This document shows, in pieces, positions 47,708 through 60,500 of a stretch of DNA of 64,000 nucleotides (within the stretch, counting starts at the first letter, position 1; every line of letters begins with the position of its first letter). Source of the stretch: Arabidopsis thaliana (taxonomy: Eukaryota; Streptophyta; Magnoliopsida; Brassicales; Brassicaceae); the NCBI RefSeq assembly GCF_000001735.4, contig NC_003070.9, positions 27,885,971 to 27,949,970 on the forward strand. The letters run 5' to 3'. The position numbers and the translations under genes were made by a program. The notes under the pieces are model-generated. The model had not been told where the DNA came from. It was given only the letters and a program-made list of their open reading frames with translations, and made no database searches.

Positions 47708-48279
47708 TACATCCCTCATCGATTAGCCGGAGTAACACTAGTTGCTCCTGTGGTTAACTACTATTGGAGGAACTTACCTTTGAACGTTTCCACTGAAGGT
47801 TTTAACTTTCAACAAAAGAGAGATCAATGGGCGGTTCGTGTTGCTCACTATGCTCCTTGGCTTATTTATTGGTGGAACACACAAAAATGGTTCCCTGGTT
47901 CGAGTATTGCGAACCGAGACAGTCTCTTGTCACAATCGGATAGAGATATCATTTCGAAGCGTGGTTATACGAGGAAACCACATTGGGCAGAGGTAAGGCA
48001 GCAAGGAATACATGAGAGTATTAACCGTGACATGATCGTTGGTTTTGGGAACTGGGAATTTGATCCTTTAGACCTAGACAATCCGTTTTTGAACAATGAA
48101 GGCTTTGTGCATTTGTGGCAGGGAGATGAGGACATGTTAGTGCCTGTGAAGCTGCAGCGTTACCTTGCTCATCAGCTTCCATGGGTTCACTATCATGAGG
48201 TTCCGAGAAGTGGCCACTTCTTCCACTTCACTAAAGGTGTGGTTGATAACATTGTAACGACGCTCTTAACCACCGATAC

Positions 48280-48640
48280 TGATACGATTCGTCAGTAAGA
48301 AGATGAGGTGGCAGTCGAGTTGGCACAGGCAGATGAGTCAGCAAAGAAGAATAAAGACTCTGGATAAGCCAGAGGTTTTGCTGTTACGGAGTCTTCTTCT
48401 ATATATAGCTACTGTGATCTATCTTTGAGTTTTATGCTTTTGATGTTGTGAGATTCTCGACTCTCGAGAGAGACTTGGCCTGGTGATGTGCCAGAGGAAG
48501 AGATCAATATCGGTTACTTAGATCTATCTTGATCTAAGTATACGATTCTTATCTTCTCGTTGTGGTTTCTTAATCGATTCTACATTTCTATCAAGTGTTT
48601 ACAGAGCTAAGGTATTGAAACCTTAATAAGAGATTAAGTA
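48280..48640 (+). mobile_element. Copia-like LTR plus degenerate primer-binding site, truncated
   Basis: The sequence diverges from the paralogues at about 48278 and regains similarity at about 48635. It starts TGATACG, has a TATATATAG box at about 48401, and an LTR-like end TCTATCA at 48593. Next comes TGTTTACAGAGC, which matches the usual initiator-tRNA primer site TGGTATCAGAGC at 9 of 12 bases. Only the LTR and the first bases of the internal region remain. It supplies the last codons and stop of hydrolase copy 2. No clean target duplication found. Confidence 0.5.
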
Positions 48641-49397
48641 AAGAGCGTCTAGAGTTTGTATTTGTTCATTTGTACTTTGTAGTTTCCAGAAACACGGATA
48701 TACAATAGACCCGTTACAATTGGTCAGCATTATATGTTTGTTTAATTCGGTTACTCGTAATTTACTTCGTAAAGTGACAACTAAGGCTGGTCAATTGTCC
48801 TTTCAAGCTTACCATGTTCTTTACTTTGATCTTTTAAACATGTGTCTGGTCTTTTTGGTTATATTTTCTATGTTTGTCTTTTAATTAAGGGAATGGAGAA
48901 TTCATCTAATTGATTGTGTACTTGCTTTGCTTAGTTTCTATACATATATTAATTAGGTCTAATTGGTATATCTAAACTAGACCTAATCTCACTAATGTAA
49001 GTGCTGCGGCACATGCTTGTGCTGCAACCAAGTGACACCTCACCAAAATAATCTAAAAAGACTCTCAGTGGTCATTGGAGATAACGAAGAAACCTGGAGT
49101 CTTAGACATTTGGAGTAATTTTTAGCCAAATTGTAGCATTGTAATTCGACAGCTTAACATGTATCTTTTTCTTTTCCTTTTTTGGCAACCACACAATTAA
49201 AGTATCAAATCACTGCAACATATTTGAATTTAATTCATCCCTGAAATTGACGTGGCTGAGAAGACTTGTCACAAGCCTAAGAGCCCTTCTTCATCTATAA
49301 ATATACTCTTGTTCAGTGATGAAAACTTAATATAATTTGGTTTCTCCCCAAATTCTCCACTTGTTCACTTAATCTTTCTCACTACCTGATCGTGGAA
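48641..49397. other. Spacer between hydrolase copies 2 and 3
   Basis: Contains the tandem-unit promoter segment repeated from 45470-45760 and a TATA-like TATAAATATA at about 49297-49306. No gene seen. Confidence 0.55.
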
Positions 49398-50504
49398 ATG
49401 GCGATTGGACCATCAAGTGTGATCATTATTGTTGGGATAATCTTGGCGTTGACTTATCAGTCAATCTTGAAACCTCCTCCACCGAATCTATGTGGCTCCC
49501 CCGGTGGTCCACCGATCACAGCACCGCGTATAAAGCTGCGAGACGGGAGACATTTGGCATACAAGGAGTATGGACTTCCAAGAGAGAAAGCTAAACACAA
49601 AATAGTCTTCATCCATGGATCCGATAGTTGTAGACACGACGCCGTTTTCGCCACTCTTCTTTCTCCGGTACGTTCTTACCAACTCTTGGAACTAAGGTTC
49701 ATAATAATTTCTTGATCTGTTTTCACTTTATAGGATTTAGTTCAAGAACGAGGCGTGTATATGGTTTCGTTTGACAAACCGGGTTATGGAGAGAGTGATC
49801 CGGATCCAATCCGTACACCAAAAAGCTTGGCTTTGGATATTGAAGAGCTAGCTGATCAACTGAGTCTAGGATCAAAGTTCTACGTGATTGGGAAATCAAT
49901 GGGAGGACAAGCGGCGTGGGGATGCCTTAAGTACACCCCTCACCGGTTAGCCGGAGTAACACTAGTTGCTCCTGTGGTTAACTACTATTGGAGGAACTTA
50001 CCTTTGAACATTTCCACTGAAGGATTTAACTTGCAGCAAAAGAGAGATCAATGGGCGGTTCGTGTTGCTCACTACGCTCCTTGGCTTATTTACTGGTGGA
50101 ACACACAAAACTGGTTCCCGGGTTCGAGTGTTGTGAACCGAGATGGCGGTGTCTTGTCACAGCCCGATAAAGATATCATTTTGAAGCTGGGATCTTCGAG
50201 GAAACCGCATTTGGCAGAAGTAAGGCAGCAAGGAATACATGAGAGTATTAACCGTGATATGATTGTGGGTTTTGGAAATTGGGAATTTGATCCTTTAGAA
50301 CTCGAGAATCCGTTTTTAAACAGAGAAGGCTCTGTTCATTTGTGGCAAGGAGACGAGGACATGTTAGTGCCTGTGACGCTGCAACGTTACATTGCAGATA
50401 AGCTTCCTTGGCTTCACTATCATGAGGTTGCCGGAGGTGGCCACTTCTTCCCCCTCGCTAAAGGTGTCGTTGATGAGATTGTTAAGACAGCTCTTAACCA
50501 CTGA
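49398..50504 (+). CDS. Alpha/beta-hydrolase, membrane-anchored (third tandem copy)
   Basis: Two exons, 49398-49667 and 49734-50504, giving 346 aa from ATG GCG ATT. It is shorter at the N-terminus than copy 1, but keeps the hydrophobic anchor (VIIIVGIILALTYQS). The catalytic set is complete: FIHGSDSCRHD, nucleophile elbow GKSMGG, QGDEDMLVP and GGGHFF. Intron 1 is much shorter (66 bases against about 250 in the other copies). It is the most diverged of the three in exon 1 and probably the older copy, but shares near-identical sequence with copy 2 around the elbow. Substrate unknown. Confidence 0.88.
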
Positions 50505-50744
50505 TGCGTAGCATTAAGTAAGATAAGATCCCAAAGGTATGAAAAAACCCCAAAAGATTATGGGACGTACAATGGATTTCTTATGTAAAATGATTTACAT
50601 ATACGAAAACATAATAAAGTAGACTTTTTTACAGTTCCACACCATTATAGTCTACCAAAAGAGTCAAAACCAAAACAGAGCATGAAAGCTCAAGTCATAC
50701 AATCACAACACCTCAAAAGAACTCAAACGTTGGAGGTCAAGACT

Positions 50745-53700
50745 TTAATCCTCGATCATTTCCTCATTATCGTCATCTTCTATTTCCTCGATCCTCATCT
50801 TCTTCACCGCCTGAGCTGCATCACTTCTCTTTGGCCCGTTAGCAATATGAATCAGCACATCTGACTTCTTGCCTGTTGAAGCGTCCACTAGACCTCCACT
50901 TTCTACCCGGTACACAAGATCACCAGCGCCTGCATCTATGTAAACAGTGGAGTTTTCATCGATTTCCTCACGCACAACCATCTTTGACAGTTCTGTCACC
51001 ACCTTCTTCTCCATCCATCTCCTTATAGGCCTAGCACCATACACCTAACCAACAAAACAAGAAAGCAACCACAAGAGTCAGTCAACAGAACAAACCAGCC
51101 TGAGAGATCAACAATGATATGCATTCTGCATCATGTGAAGAGACTTACCGGGTCATAACTCTCTGCCAAGATATAGTCCAAAGCAGCATCAGTGACTGCC
51201 AAAGCAACTCCTCTTTCAGCAAGCCGGACAGCAACGTCTTTCATTTGAAGCCGAGCTACTTTCCTCAACTGGTCATGTGAAAGGGGGTCGAACACCACAA
51301 TCTCGTCAAGCCTGTTCAAGAGCTCTGGTCTGAAGTGTTTCCTCACCTCCCGCATCACACAGTCCCGGGCCACTTCCATTGTTACTTTCCCAGTTAGCCC
51401 TGCAAGGAGGTGTTCAGCACCAAGGTTTGATGTCATGATTATCACCGAGTTCCTGAAATCGACTGTCCTGCCTTGCCCGTCTGTCAATCGACCATCATCC
51501 AAAACTTGGAGCAGAGTGTTGAAGACAGCAACATGAGCCTTCTCCACTTCATCAAAGAGTATGACACAATAAGGTCGCCTCCTCACAGCCTCAGTTAGTT
51601 GTCCACCTTCCTCGTGACCAACATACCTGAGAAAGTGTAGTAATCGTGTAAGTAAGAAAAAATATTTTCATAATCAGAAGATATTGAAAACTAAAAGATA
51701 AGTTACTTACCCTGGTGGTGCCCCAATGAGGCGAGAGACAGAGTGTTGTTCCATATATTCCGACATATCAATCCGAACTAAGAGGTTTTCATCATCAAAC
51801 AGCTGCTCAGCAAGAGCCTTGGCGAGCTCAGTTTTGCCAACACCAGTTGGTCCAAGGAATAAGAATGATCCAGTTGGCTGTTGTGGCCTTCCAAGTCCTG
51901 CCCTTGACCTTAGAATTGCCTCAGAAACTGCATTTACCGCTTGATTCTGTCCCACAACCCGCTTATGCAACCTATCAGCAAGACCAATCAACCTCTCCTT
52001 CTCATTTTGGCCAAGTCTCGTCACTGGAATCCCTGTCCAACGGCTCACAACCTCAGCAATGTGTTCAGGCCCAACGTTTTCTGTGAGCATCACATTCTCT
52101 TCAGAAGAAGTTCCTTCAAGTTGGGCAATTGCAGATTCCACTTCTTGAATTGCGCCATATCTTAGATCAGCAGCTCTTGCAAGGTCATATCTTCGTTCTG
52201 CCTCCTGCAAAGAAAACATGAGCTCTTCTCTTTTCTGTTTAAGCCTTCGAATCTCATCAATTCTCTCTTTCTCCTTTCTGTATTTCATCGTGAGAGGCTG
52301 AAGCTTGTCTCTCAGGTCATCAAGCTCTTTCCGCACCTACAGATTCATAGTTTGAGAAAATTATATCAAAGACTCATCGCAAAAACAGATGCTAACAATC
52401 AAGAATTCCAGAACAAGCACAATAGTCTTATATTTGAAGCGCTATCTACTGATGAGAAAAGAAAGCTGTATCATACCTCTATAAGTCGAGCTTTGCTGGC
52501 TTTATCCTTCTCCCTTTCCAAGGCGTGAAGTTCAATTTCCAGCTGCATCCTCTTCCTTTCAAGGTTATCAATCTCTTCAGGTTGACTATCAAGCTGGACT
52601 CTCACATTCGCACAAGCCTCATCAACCAAATCAATTGCTTTATCCGGTAAATGCCGACCTAAATCGCCACAAAAATGTCATGTCAAGAACAACACTATAT
52701 GAAACCATAAACATCAGCTTAGGATTAAGAATCTTAACATACCAGTTATGTAACGAGCAGACAGCTGAGCAGCATTTATAAGAGCTCTGTCTTGGATTCG
52801 CACACCATGATGTCCCTCATACTTCTCCTTGAGTCCTCTAAGGATACTAATGGTGTCAGGCACACTTGGCTCCGCAACATAGACTTGTTGGAACCTCCTC
52901 TCAAAGGCAGCATCTTTCTCAACATATTTCCTGTATTCTTCAAGCGTTGTAGCACCAATGCATCGAAGCTGCCCTCTAGCTAACATGGGCTTGAACAGAT
53001 TAGCTGCATCCATCGACCCTTCAGTTTTGCCAGCACCAAGAACCAAATGAATCTCATCAATAAAGAGAATCACTTTGCCTTCAGCGTCCTCAACTTCTTT
53101 CAAAACAGATTTCAACCTTTCTTCAAACTCTCCTCGGTATTTAGCACCAGCAACTAACGCACCCATGTCCAACGAAATTAATCTCACATCAGTAAGACTG
53201 TTGGGCACATCTCCTTTCACAATCCTTTGTGCTAAACCTTCAACCACAGCTGTTTTACCAACTCCTGGCTCTCCAATAAGCACAGGATTGTTCTTCGTTC
53301 TCCTCGAAAGAATCCTCACGACTCTTCTAATCTCCTCATCACGACCAATCACAGGATCAAGCTTCCCTGCTTGCTCAACCAAATCTCTTCCATAAGTCTT
53401 TAAAGCTTGAAAATTTGTGTCCCCTGAAGCACTCTCAACTTTCTTCCCTTCTTTCCCACGAAGCTTCTCAACCTCAGACTTTACCCTCGCCGTCGCTACA
53501 CCGACTTCGTTCAACAAATCCCTGATTTGAGAATCTTCAAGAAGACCCATAATCAACTGGTCAACAGCCAAATGAGTATCACCTCGTGACTTCTGAGCAG
53601 CTTGAGCACGACGAATGACCTTAATAAGACTAGAACTCGCTGGAATATCATCAGGTGGAGGAGATTGTGAAGGAAGCTTCTTCAAGGCTTGATTGATCAC

Positions 53701-53892
53701 TCTTTCAGCAGATTGAGCTGCGTTCTCGCCACCGGCACTAGAGATTGCTTGAGGAAATATACCGGTGGGATCAGAGATCAAAGCACCAGCTAAATGCAAA
53801 GGAGTGAATTGAGCATGTCCTGCATTCACAGCTAGCTCATGAGCTGTAGCAATTGTCTCGTTTGTCTTGTGTGTGAATTTCTCTGGATTCAT
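50745..53892 (-). CDS. HSP101: Heat-shock protein 101 (ClpB/Hsp104 disaggregase)
   Basis: Five coding exons on the - strand: 53892-52743, 52658-52477, 52336-51711, 51626-51149, 51044-50745, giving 911 aa. It is a cytosolic and nuclear hexameric AAA+ unfoldase that pulls proteins from heat aggregates with Hsp70 and small HSPs, and is required for acquired heat tolerance. Domains in order: Clp-N repeats (1-150); NBD1 with Walker A GEPGVGKT and Walker [10 protein letters not shown]; a coiled-coil M domain rich in Glu/Arg/Lys (about 400-530); and NBD2 with [19 protein letters not shown] and the pore-loop GYVG. No organelle presequence is seen, and the C-terminal end is acidic ([14 protein letters not shown]). 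A leader intron and heat-shock element lie upstream. Confidence 0.96.
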
Positions 53893-53914
53893 CTTCGATT
53901 AGCTTTTGTAATCC

Positions 53915-54020
53915 CTGAAAAAAAAAAAAAAAAAAAAAAACTAATCTCAGTATCTTTTGTAAACCCTAATCACAAACACAAAAACACACAAATGAGAACA
54001 AGATTGTCGCGATCATTTAC
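53915..54020 (-). other. Intron in the HSP101 5' leader
   Basis: On the - strand the donor GTAAATGATC follows CGTTTTAAG at 54021, and the acceptor CAG is at 53915-53917 after a pure T run of about 22. The spliced leader would end 22 bases before the ATG. Inferred from splice signals only. Confidence 0.6.
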
Positions 54021-54276
54021 CTTAAAACGATATATGAGAACTGGGTTTGTTTCGTTGAGTTTCTTCAATGAGCCAGAGGACTTCTTCTCGGTAAAAAGTC
54101 TTCTCTTTTTGCAGAGAATCAAGCAGATTATAGCGGTAATGTTGTAAAATTGATAACTTTAGATGTTTGGATACTTTGTGAATTGCGAGAGAGCGAGGAG
54201 GCATGACTGCTTTTGTATATGGAAGGAGATTCATCTGGAAAGATAGAGAACTATCGTCGTTTTTTTGCATAGAACT

Positions 54277-54301
54277 AGAAGCTACCAGAGAATTCGAGAG
54301 A
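54277..54301 (-). promoter_or_regulatory. HSP101: Heat-shock element of HSP101
   Basis: Five contiguous 5-base units read on the + strand: AGAAG, CTACC, AGAGA, ATTCG, AGAGA. They alternate nGAAn and nTTCn, with two perfect and three 2-of-3 units. It lies about 60 bases upstream (gene sense) of a TATA-like ATATACAAAA at 54211-54220. A further perfect dimer (GGAAT TTTCG) is at 54362-54371 and a weaker one at 54391-54400. This spacing suits heat-shock factor binding. Confidence 0.65.
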
Positions 54302-54371
54302 GAGTGTGAGAGAAACAAATGTCAATTCCACTCTTTTTGATCCGACAGGTAGATGTCACGTGGAATTTTCG

Positions 54372-55221
54372 CTTATTTTATTGCCAGCGTGGAATTTCCT
54401 TTTTTATTTGTAACGCTTTGAATTAATAACAACAAAAATTAATTTCTCCTCTTTTGCCGCATTATTTAATTTTAGACGAATGCTAAAAATAATTAAAATT
54501 ATAAATCTAATTAATGAAAACTGAACTTGGCTAATTGTCTATTATTGATCAAAATCCAAAGATTTACGTTTAAATATCAAAAATACACAAATAGAAGAAA
54601 CAATTATTTGGATCTTCTGAAAATAGATGTACAAAAAAGGAGGCTTGTATAAATTAAAGGAGTCAGATGGAAATATTTCAGAAATAATATTATATCTTAT
54701 TTAACAAATAGTCCTTCATTTCCTCAGCCATTTTCATTTTCACAAGATCCTTGTGTTGATCCTATCCTCTGTTCTTCCTCGATCTGCGCAACGTTCTCTC
54801 TATTACTTCAAACTCCATTTTCATCTCGATTAACCCCTCTTCCTCAATTTTCCTCTCAGACCAATCTTGCTTCCGCGTCCCTCCTGTGATTTTCCTTCAA
54901 AAACGTAAGCTTTCTTCCTTATTTTGTTTTGTGTCAGTCTCAAAGTATATCGTCCTGTGGAGGAGCTAAGTATAAAGATTAATGAACCTTATTGCTCTCA
55001 TTTTATTGTATACACTTTATCTAGATTAGTAAGGATGTAATTGTATAGGTTTAGATTGATATTCAGAATTTTTATGAAACGGAAGCATATAGAATTGTTG
55101 CATTGGGTTGATCGTAGAACCTCCCCTGAATTGGACAAAACACAGTGTTGTTATAAGTATTCGCTAAAAGTATCTGTTTTTATCTTGTACAGAGAGATTT
55201 ATCTTTGTGTGTGGCATTCAA
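54372..55221. other. Divergent HSP101/CEK2 spacer and CEK2 leader
   Basis: AT-rich promoter DNA, then the CEK2 5' leader, CT-rich from about 54740. A leader intron is likely from GTAAGC at 54906 to AG at 55191-55192. No other gene seen. Confidence 0.55.
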
Positions 55222-56933
55222 ATGACGATGGGTGGTACTGAAAAGAATGTAGAGAATAAACAATATCGTTTGCCTCGAGAAGTCAAGGAAGCTTTACAAG
55301 CAATAGCATCAGAGTGGGAAGATGTGATTGATTCAAAGGCTCTGCAAGTTATTCCTTTAAAAGGTGCAATGACAAATGAGGTGTTTCAGATCAAATGGCC
55401 AACTAGGGAAAAAGGTCCTTCTCGTAAGGTTTTGGTTAGGATTTATGGTGAAGGTGTTGAGATTTTCTTTGATCGTGAGGATGAGATCAGGACATTTGAG
55501 TTCATGTCGAAGCATGGTCATGGACCTTTGTTGTTAGGTCGGTTTGGTAATGGTCGTATCGAAGAGTTCCTCCATGCACGGGTAATTATTTTTTTAATAT
55601 CTGATTCTGTGTGTTCCTAAGTTATTGAGTATCTTTGCACTTCCCTGGTTTTTTTCATTCTTCAGGTAATTCTTGTGAATCTTTTTGTATTTGTTTACTG
55701 AATTTGTAACTTGTTTGCTGAACTATGAACTTTCAGACCCTATCTGCTTGTGACTTGCGTGATCCTGAAATATCTGGTCGAATAGCAACTAGGATGAAGG
55801 AGTTTCATGGTCTTGAAATGCCTGGTGCGAAAAAGGCTTTGCTTTGGGACAGATTACGGTACATTTCTTTGTTTTCTACCAGATTCTACTTTGCTTTCTA
55901 CCAGATTCTACTTTGCTTTCTAACAAATCATTAAAATTTTGTTCTTTTTTGTAATCTTTTTCTCCACTTTGTTTTTTTTGTAACTTCAGAAATTGGCTCA
56001 CTGCATGCAAGAGACTGGCTTCACCAGAAGAAGCTAAGTCCTTTCGTCTCGATGTTATGGAGATGGAAATTAATATGCTTGAGAAATCTCTCTTTGACAA
56101 TGATGAAAATATTGGATTTTGCCACAATGATTTACAGTATGGGAACATCATGATGGATGAAGAGACCAAAGCAATAACCATCATTGTAAGGTTTCATGAA
56201 TTTGTTTAGTCAGCTCTCCTTTTTTCGTATACCATTACTAGAAAAAATGGATCCTAACTCTGATTTTATTATTTTGTCTTATAAAAAATAGGATTATGAA
56301 TATTCATGCTATAATCCTGTGGCTTATGACATTGCCAATCACTTCTGTGAGATGGCTGCCGATTACCACACTGAAACACCTCACATCATGGATTATAGTA
56401 AATACCCTGGTAAGTGTCTATTTCAAAGTCATCTTTCTTTATCTTTTGAAATGATAGAAGATCAATCATATATCTTAATATGTGACTAAATTATAACAGG
56501 TGTGGAGGAGCGACAAAGATTTCTGAAAACATATATGAGTTATTCAGGTGATTATTTTATCACACTTTCTTGCTATGAGCTTCAGCAATAAATCACTGTA
56601 CAGCCATAATTCTCTATTTGTATTTGTTCTTGTGAGTCCAGATGAAAAGCCCAGCGATACTATGGTCAAAAAACTCCTAGAAGACGTTGAGAAATATACA
56701 CTTGCTAGTCATCTAATTTGGGGTTTATGGGGAATTATATCGGTAATTTCTACAATACTCTTCTATCATACTTGCATTTTCTGAACCATATATAGGCTTG
56801 ATTTTCATTTTGTAAAACTTTACAGGAACATGTGAATGAAATCGACTTTGACTACATGGAGTATGCAAGACAAAGGTTCGAGCAGTATTGGTTAACAAAG
56901 CCGAGGCTCCTTGCAGCTTCCGAACACAAGTAA
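55222..56933 (+). CDS. CEK2: Choline/ethanolamine kinase
   Basis: Seven coding exons: 55222-55581, 55737-55858, 55990-56185, 56292-56409, 56500-56547, 56642-56742, 56826-56933, giving 350 aa. It phosphorylates choline (and perhaps ethanolamine) with ATP, the first step of the CDP-choline route to phosphatidylcholine. Motifs seen: the Brenner phosphotransferase motif HNDLQYGNI, and the choline-kinase motif starting [19 protein letters not shown], joined by the exon 3-4 splice. An N-terminal ATP-loop region ([11 protein letters not shown]) is also present. The ATG at 55222 was chosen because the frame upstream has only a GTG; a second ATG follows two codons later. Probably cytosolic, with no signal seen. 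The CEK2 name is from memory. Confidence 0.9.
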
Positions 56934-57564
56934 ATTTCTATGGACCCAACCCAAGAAGAGTATTTTGACGGTGTTAAAGAGGTATATACACACAAAAAGG
57001 TGCCTGATTACAATGGTATTTCCCAGCTTCAAAAAATAAGAAAATGTAACGTTTTCTGTTTTACCCTTTTTACGAGGCAAAATGTAATGGTCAGTAGTTT
57101 ATAATCAACAGTTGAAGTTGTTTCAGATAAAATGTAGTTCTCACAAATTAAATCGTTTTTATTTGTCGATTATGATTTGAAAATGAAAGAACTTTAAAGT
57201 TAACCCTCTTGGGATCATTTTAGTTGGTTCACTTCTCAGTAGCTACAGATCACCATCATGAAAAAGAAGATGGTCCTAACTTCGTATTATACAATTGTAT
57301 ATCTTATAAGTTATAACATAACTCTGTGTTCTACAACTGGACTCGAAAGAAAGCATAAAGCTGTCGAAATATATGCCTACAGATAAATATTCTAGGAACT
57401 GAGCTCTATACATTATTACCTCTGAATCAAATATGTGAATAGGCTCTCAAAAAGTGTACCTCCATAGTATAACTTAAGAATAAATCAATACAAAATTAAC
57501 AACAAAAGAATGCTTTATGGCCTTTTCTTGGAGCTCTTTTCTCCTTGCTGGTTTGTGATTAGAG
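56934..57564. other. Convergent intergenic region
   Basis: 3' UTRs of CEK2 and the kinase gene. AT-rich, with no supported gene or repeat. Confidence 0.5.
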
Positions 57565-60500
57565 TCACTTCCCCTGTTTCTTATCTGCAAGTTCAAAGGT
57601 CCAACATACTTGTTAATGGAGGGCTGAATCCAAAACCAATGGATAAGTTACAATTCAGATGAGAAAAGCAAAATCTTTTTTTGTTTGTCTTGGACTTTGT
57701 TGAGAAAGATGAATTCATTTATACTCAACCAGTTTGCCTATTTCGGCGAAGAAAAATCGCAAGTCTTATTTGTAAAAGAGAAGAACCAAGACACAGTGTA
57801 CGACGGTTTCTTAATTTACCTTTTTGAAACCACGGTTTTCGAATTAGCTTGCGGATGTTGCGTTCATGGCGTTCCAACAGTTCATCAACTCCATAAGATT
57901 GAGACAACAAAGGGCCCGAGAATTCGATCTTGTCCCCATCACCCTGTCATGTCAAGGCTTAAGTCATCAGTATCATTGAGCATGCTTGTCACTAAACACA
58001 AAAAGTAGACAAACTAAATCATGCCTATTTTTTCCTCTCTCCTCTGAACTTTAGGTGAAAGCGTGGAGAGAGAGAGAGAGAAGATTAAAAAAAAAATTAA
58101 ACAGCTGAGGAAACATGATCTGACTACCAACGGTAATCTGGTCCAATATTTCTACTTTTTGAGCTGTATATCACATTTACACCGTATCTTATATGTATGT
58201 TGCATATATAACTACTACAATCATATCTTTAGAATTACTTTCATTTTATTTCACAGAATCAAATTTGACACTCGCATTACAGCATAAGAAAGAATGAAAC
58301 CAAATCCTAAGTTTCACATGTAAGAACGTCTGGCACAAAGCATACTTGGTCTCTACTATGTCTATCAGTAGCACTAACAATGCAAATAACAATCTGCTAT
58401 ATGGAATTTGGATATTAAATAAACTATAAGGCTGCTTTTAGAGCTTCTATAATCTATGGACGTACCAAATTATTACCCATCTTTTTTGCCATTTCATCTC
58501 TCTGATAGAGTCCCAATGACAGTTCCTGCGAGTGATACTCGTCAGATGCACCAAAAGAATCTGGACGTTCAAGTTGTCTCCACTGCTTTAGCATAGAACG
58601 CTTCACCATCTCATATGACTCCTCGCCTCGAGAATCTGTCTTGTCCTCCTTTTCATCCTTATTTATCTTGGATTCAACATCACTTTTCCCATTGAATGCG
58701 GGGGAATGTCCTGACAAGCTAGGAATGTAACCTCTTGAGAGAGATCGATTATGCACCCTAACACATACGTCATCTTTTTCTCGTTTCGCCCAAGCAAAAC
58801 TGTTTGATTTAGAGACTTGTAACGGCCCTGAGAAAGGCACATCTCCTTGTGATGCATGCTTCACATGGGAAGCTTCGTCTTTCTTGTGATCTAACGGGTT
58901 TTGCAGTTTCCCACATAACCTGGCATCACTTTCAATCGAACTATGAACTAAATGACCAATTCGTTTCTGAAATGTTTCAGTTTGGTGCCGCACATCCTGC
59001 AAACAGAAAAAGAGGGCACATTCAGTTTCTTGAACGAGAAATTATACTCCCAAGATACAGATAACATGTAGAAAAGTGAGTAAGTAGGAAGTAACTCAAC
59101 TGGTGCCAATCTATTGAATGAATGGGCCTTCCTTGATGGCTTCCTCGGATCTATACCACGTCTCCCATTCCCGCTAATTTTTTTCCTGAAAGTCAGACAT
59201 GAAATATACGGATGTTACAAATGCTTTCAAGACCTGACATATAAGGCCAACCAAAATGGTACACTATGTAATTTCCCAGAGCTGTGGAACAGTAGATTCT
59301 GTGTATCAAGCTTTTTTTTATTCTGATTAAAGAGATGATATAAGCATAACTAGAAACTTCTCTATCAGGTAATGAAAGAAATTACTGACCTTGCTGCTTC
59401 GTCCCGATGCTTTGTATCTATCTCCTTGCTAGGTGGGTATATTGGCAAGCTTGAGGGATCACAAGCAAAAGGCTTTGTAGTAAAATACTGAAAACACAAA
59501 AGGCAATGTCTTCATTTGTAAAAGATGAACAAAATACAGCAATATGCTGTGTTTCCACAGATATCAAATTCTTAGCTTTTTAAACTTGATATATTAAACC
59601 AAGGATAAAAAGGTTACCTGAGAAACAAGGGCACTAGAGGCAGTACCGCGTTTGTGGGGATCTATAGAAAGAAGAGTTTCTATCAGATTGATTTCAGTCT
59701 CAGACAAATCTTTCAAGGTTTCGCGGAGACAACTATCATAAGTTTGCTGTGGCTTGAAAAGCATTGCATGGGGAAGTTTGGACTTTTTCCAGTAATCTTC
59801 TGGTGGAGATCCACACAGTTTGAATATCTTGTGCAACTGTTCAACCTGCTCCATACAATTCAAGTAATAGCACTGAATTATACACCAAGTAAAACATAAC
59901 ATATCCATGACCAAAAGGTCCTATATCATATATAGTTGAAGACAGTGTTAACTGTGAAGAGGTTTACCTCAGTTCTTCCCCGGAGAATAGGTTTTCCAAG
60001 AAGCAGCTCAGCGAAAACACAACCAACACTCCACAAATCAACAGATGCTCCATAGTCCGTTGCCCCGAGCAAAAGTTCTGGTGGACGATACCACAGAGTC
60101 ACAACTCGACTGGTAAGAGGTTTCTTCTTGTGTCCAGAACTATTACTGAAGTTTGCTAACCCAAAATCAGCCACCTTTAATATCCCTTCATTACTCAACA
60201 AAAGATTCGAACCCTTTATGTCTCGATGCATCACGCCTCGTGAATGACAATGATCAAGCCCAGACAACAATTGCTTCATGTAACACTTAATCTGCAGGAG
60301 CCAAAAACAAATGATCACGCAACCAAACACATAACAAAACACCCCAACATTATGAACAATGATACTTCCACTATAAAATCAAACGAACCTGTGGCGTCGT
60401 AAATTTGATGTCAGGGGAAGAAAGAAGACCAGTAAGATCATGCTCCATATACTCGAACACAAGTTGAATGTTGCAGGATAGTTTTGAAGTAATCAAACCT

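Larger units (their letters stand above)
45866..48298 (+). pseudogene. Alpha/beta-hydrolase copy 2, interrupted by a hAT element
   Basis: Exon 1 is 45866-46186 and exon 2 starts at 46438. Coding is intact through the nucleophile elbow GKSMGG, then stops at 46636-46638, the first three bases of an inserted element. The rest of the hydrolase domain resumes in frame at 47701 and runs to 48298, with the acid (QGDEDMLVP) and His (RSGHFF) still present. The last residues come from a Copia-like LTR fragment. Without removal of the insert the product is a short protein lacking the lid, the acid and the His. I recall an annotated gene here; a model that splices the insert out would need transcript support. 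Sequence is a mosaic: start like copy 1, elbow region like copy 3. Confidence 0.8.
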
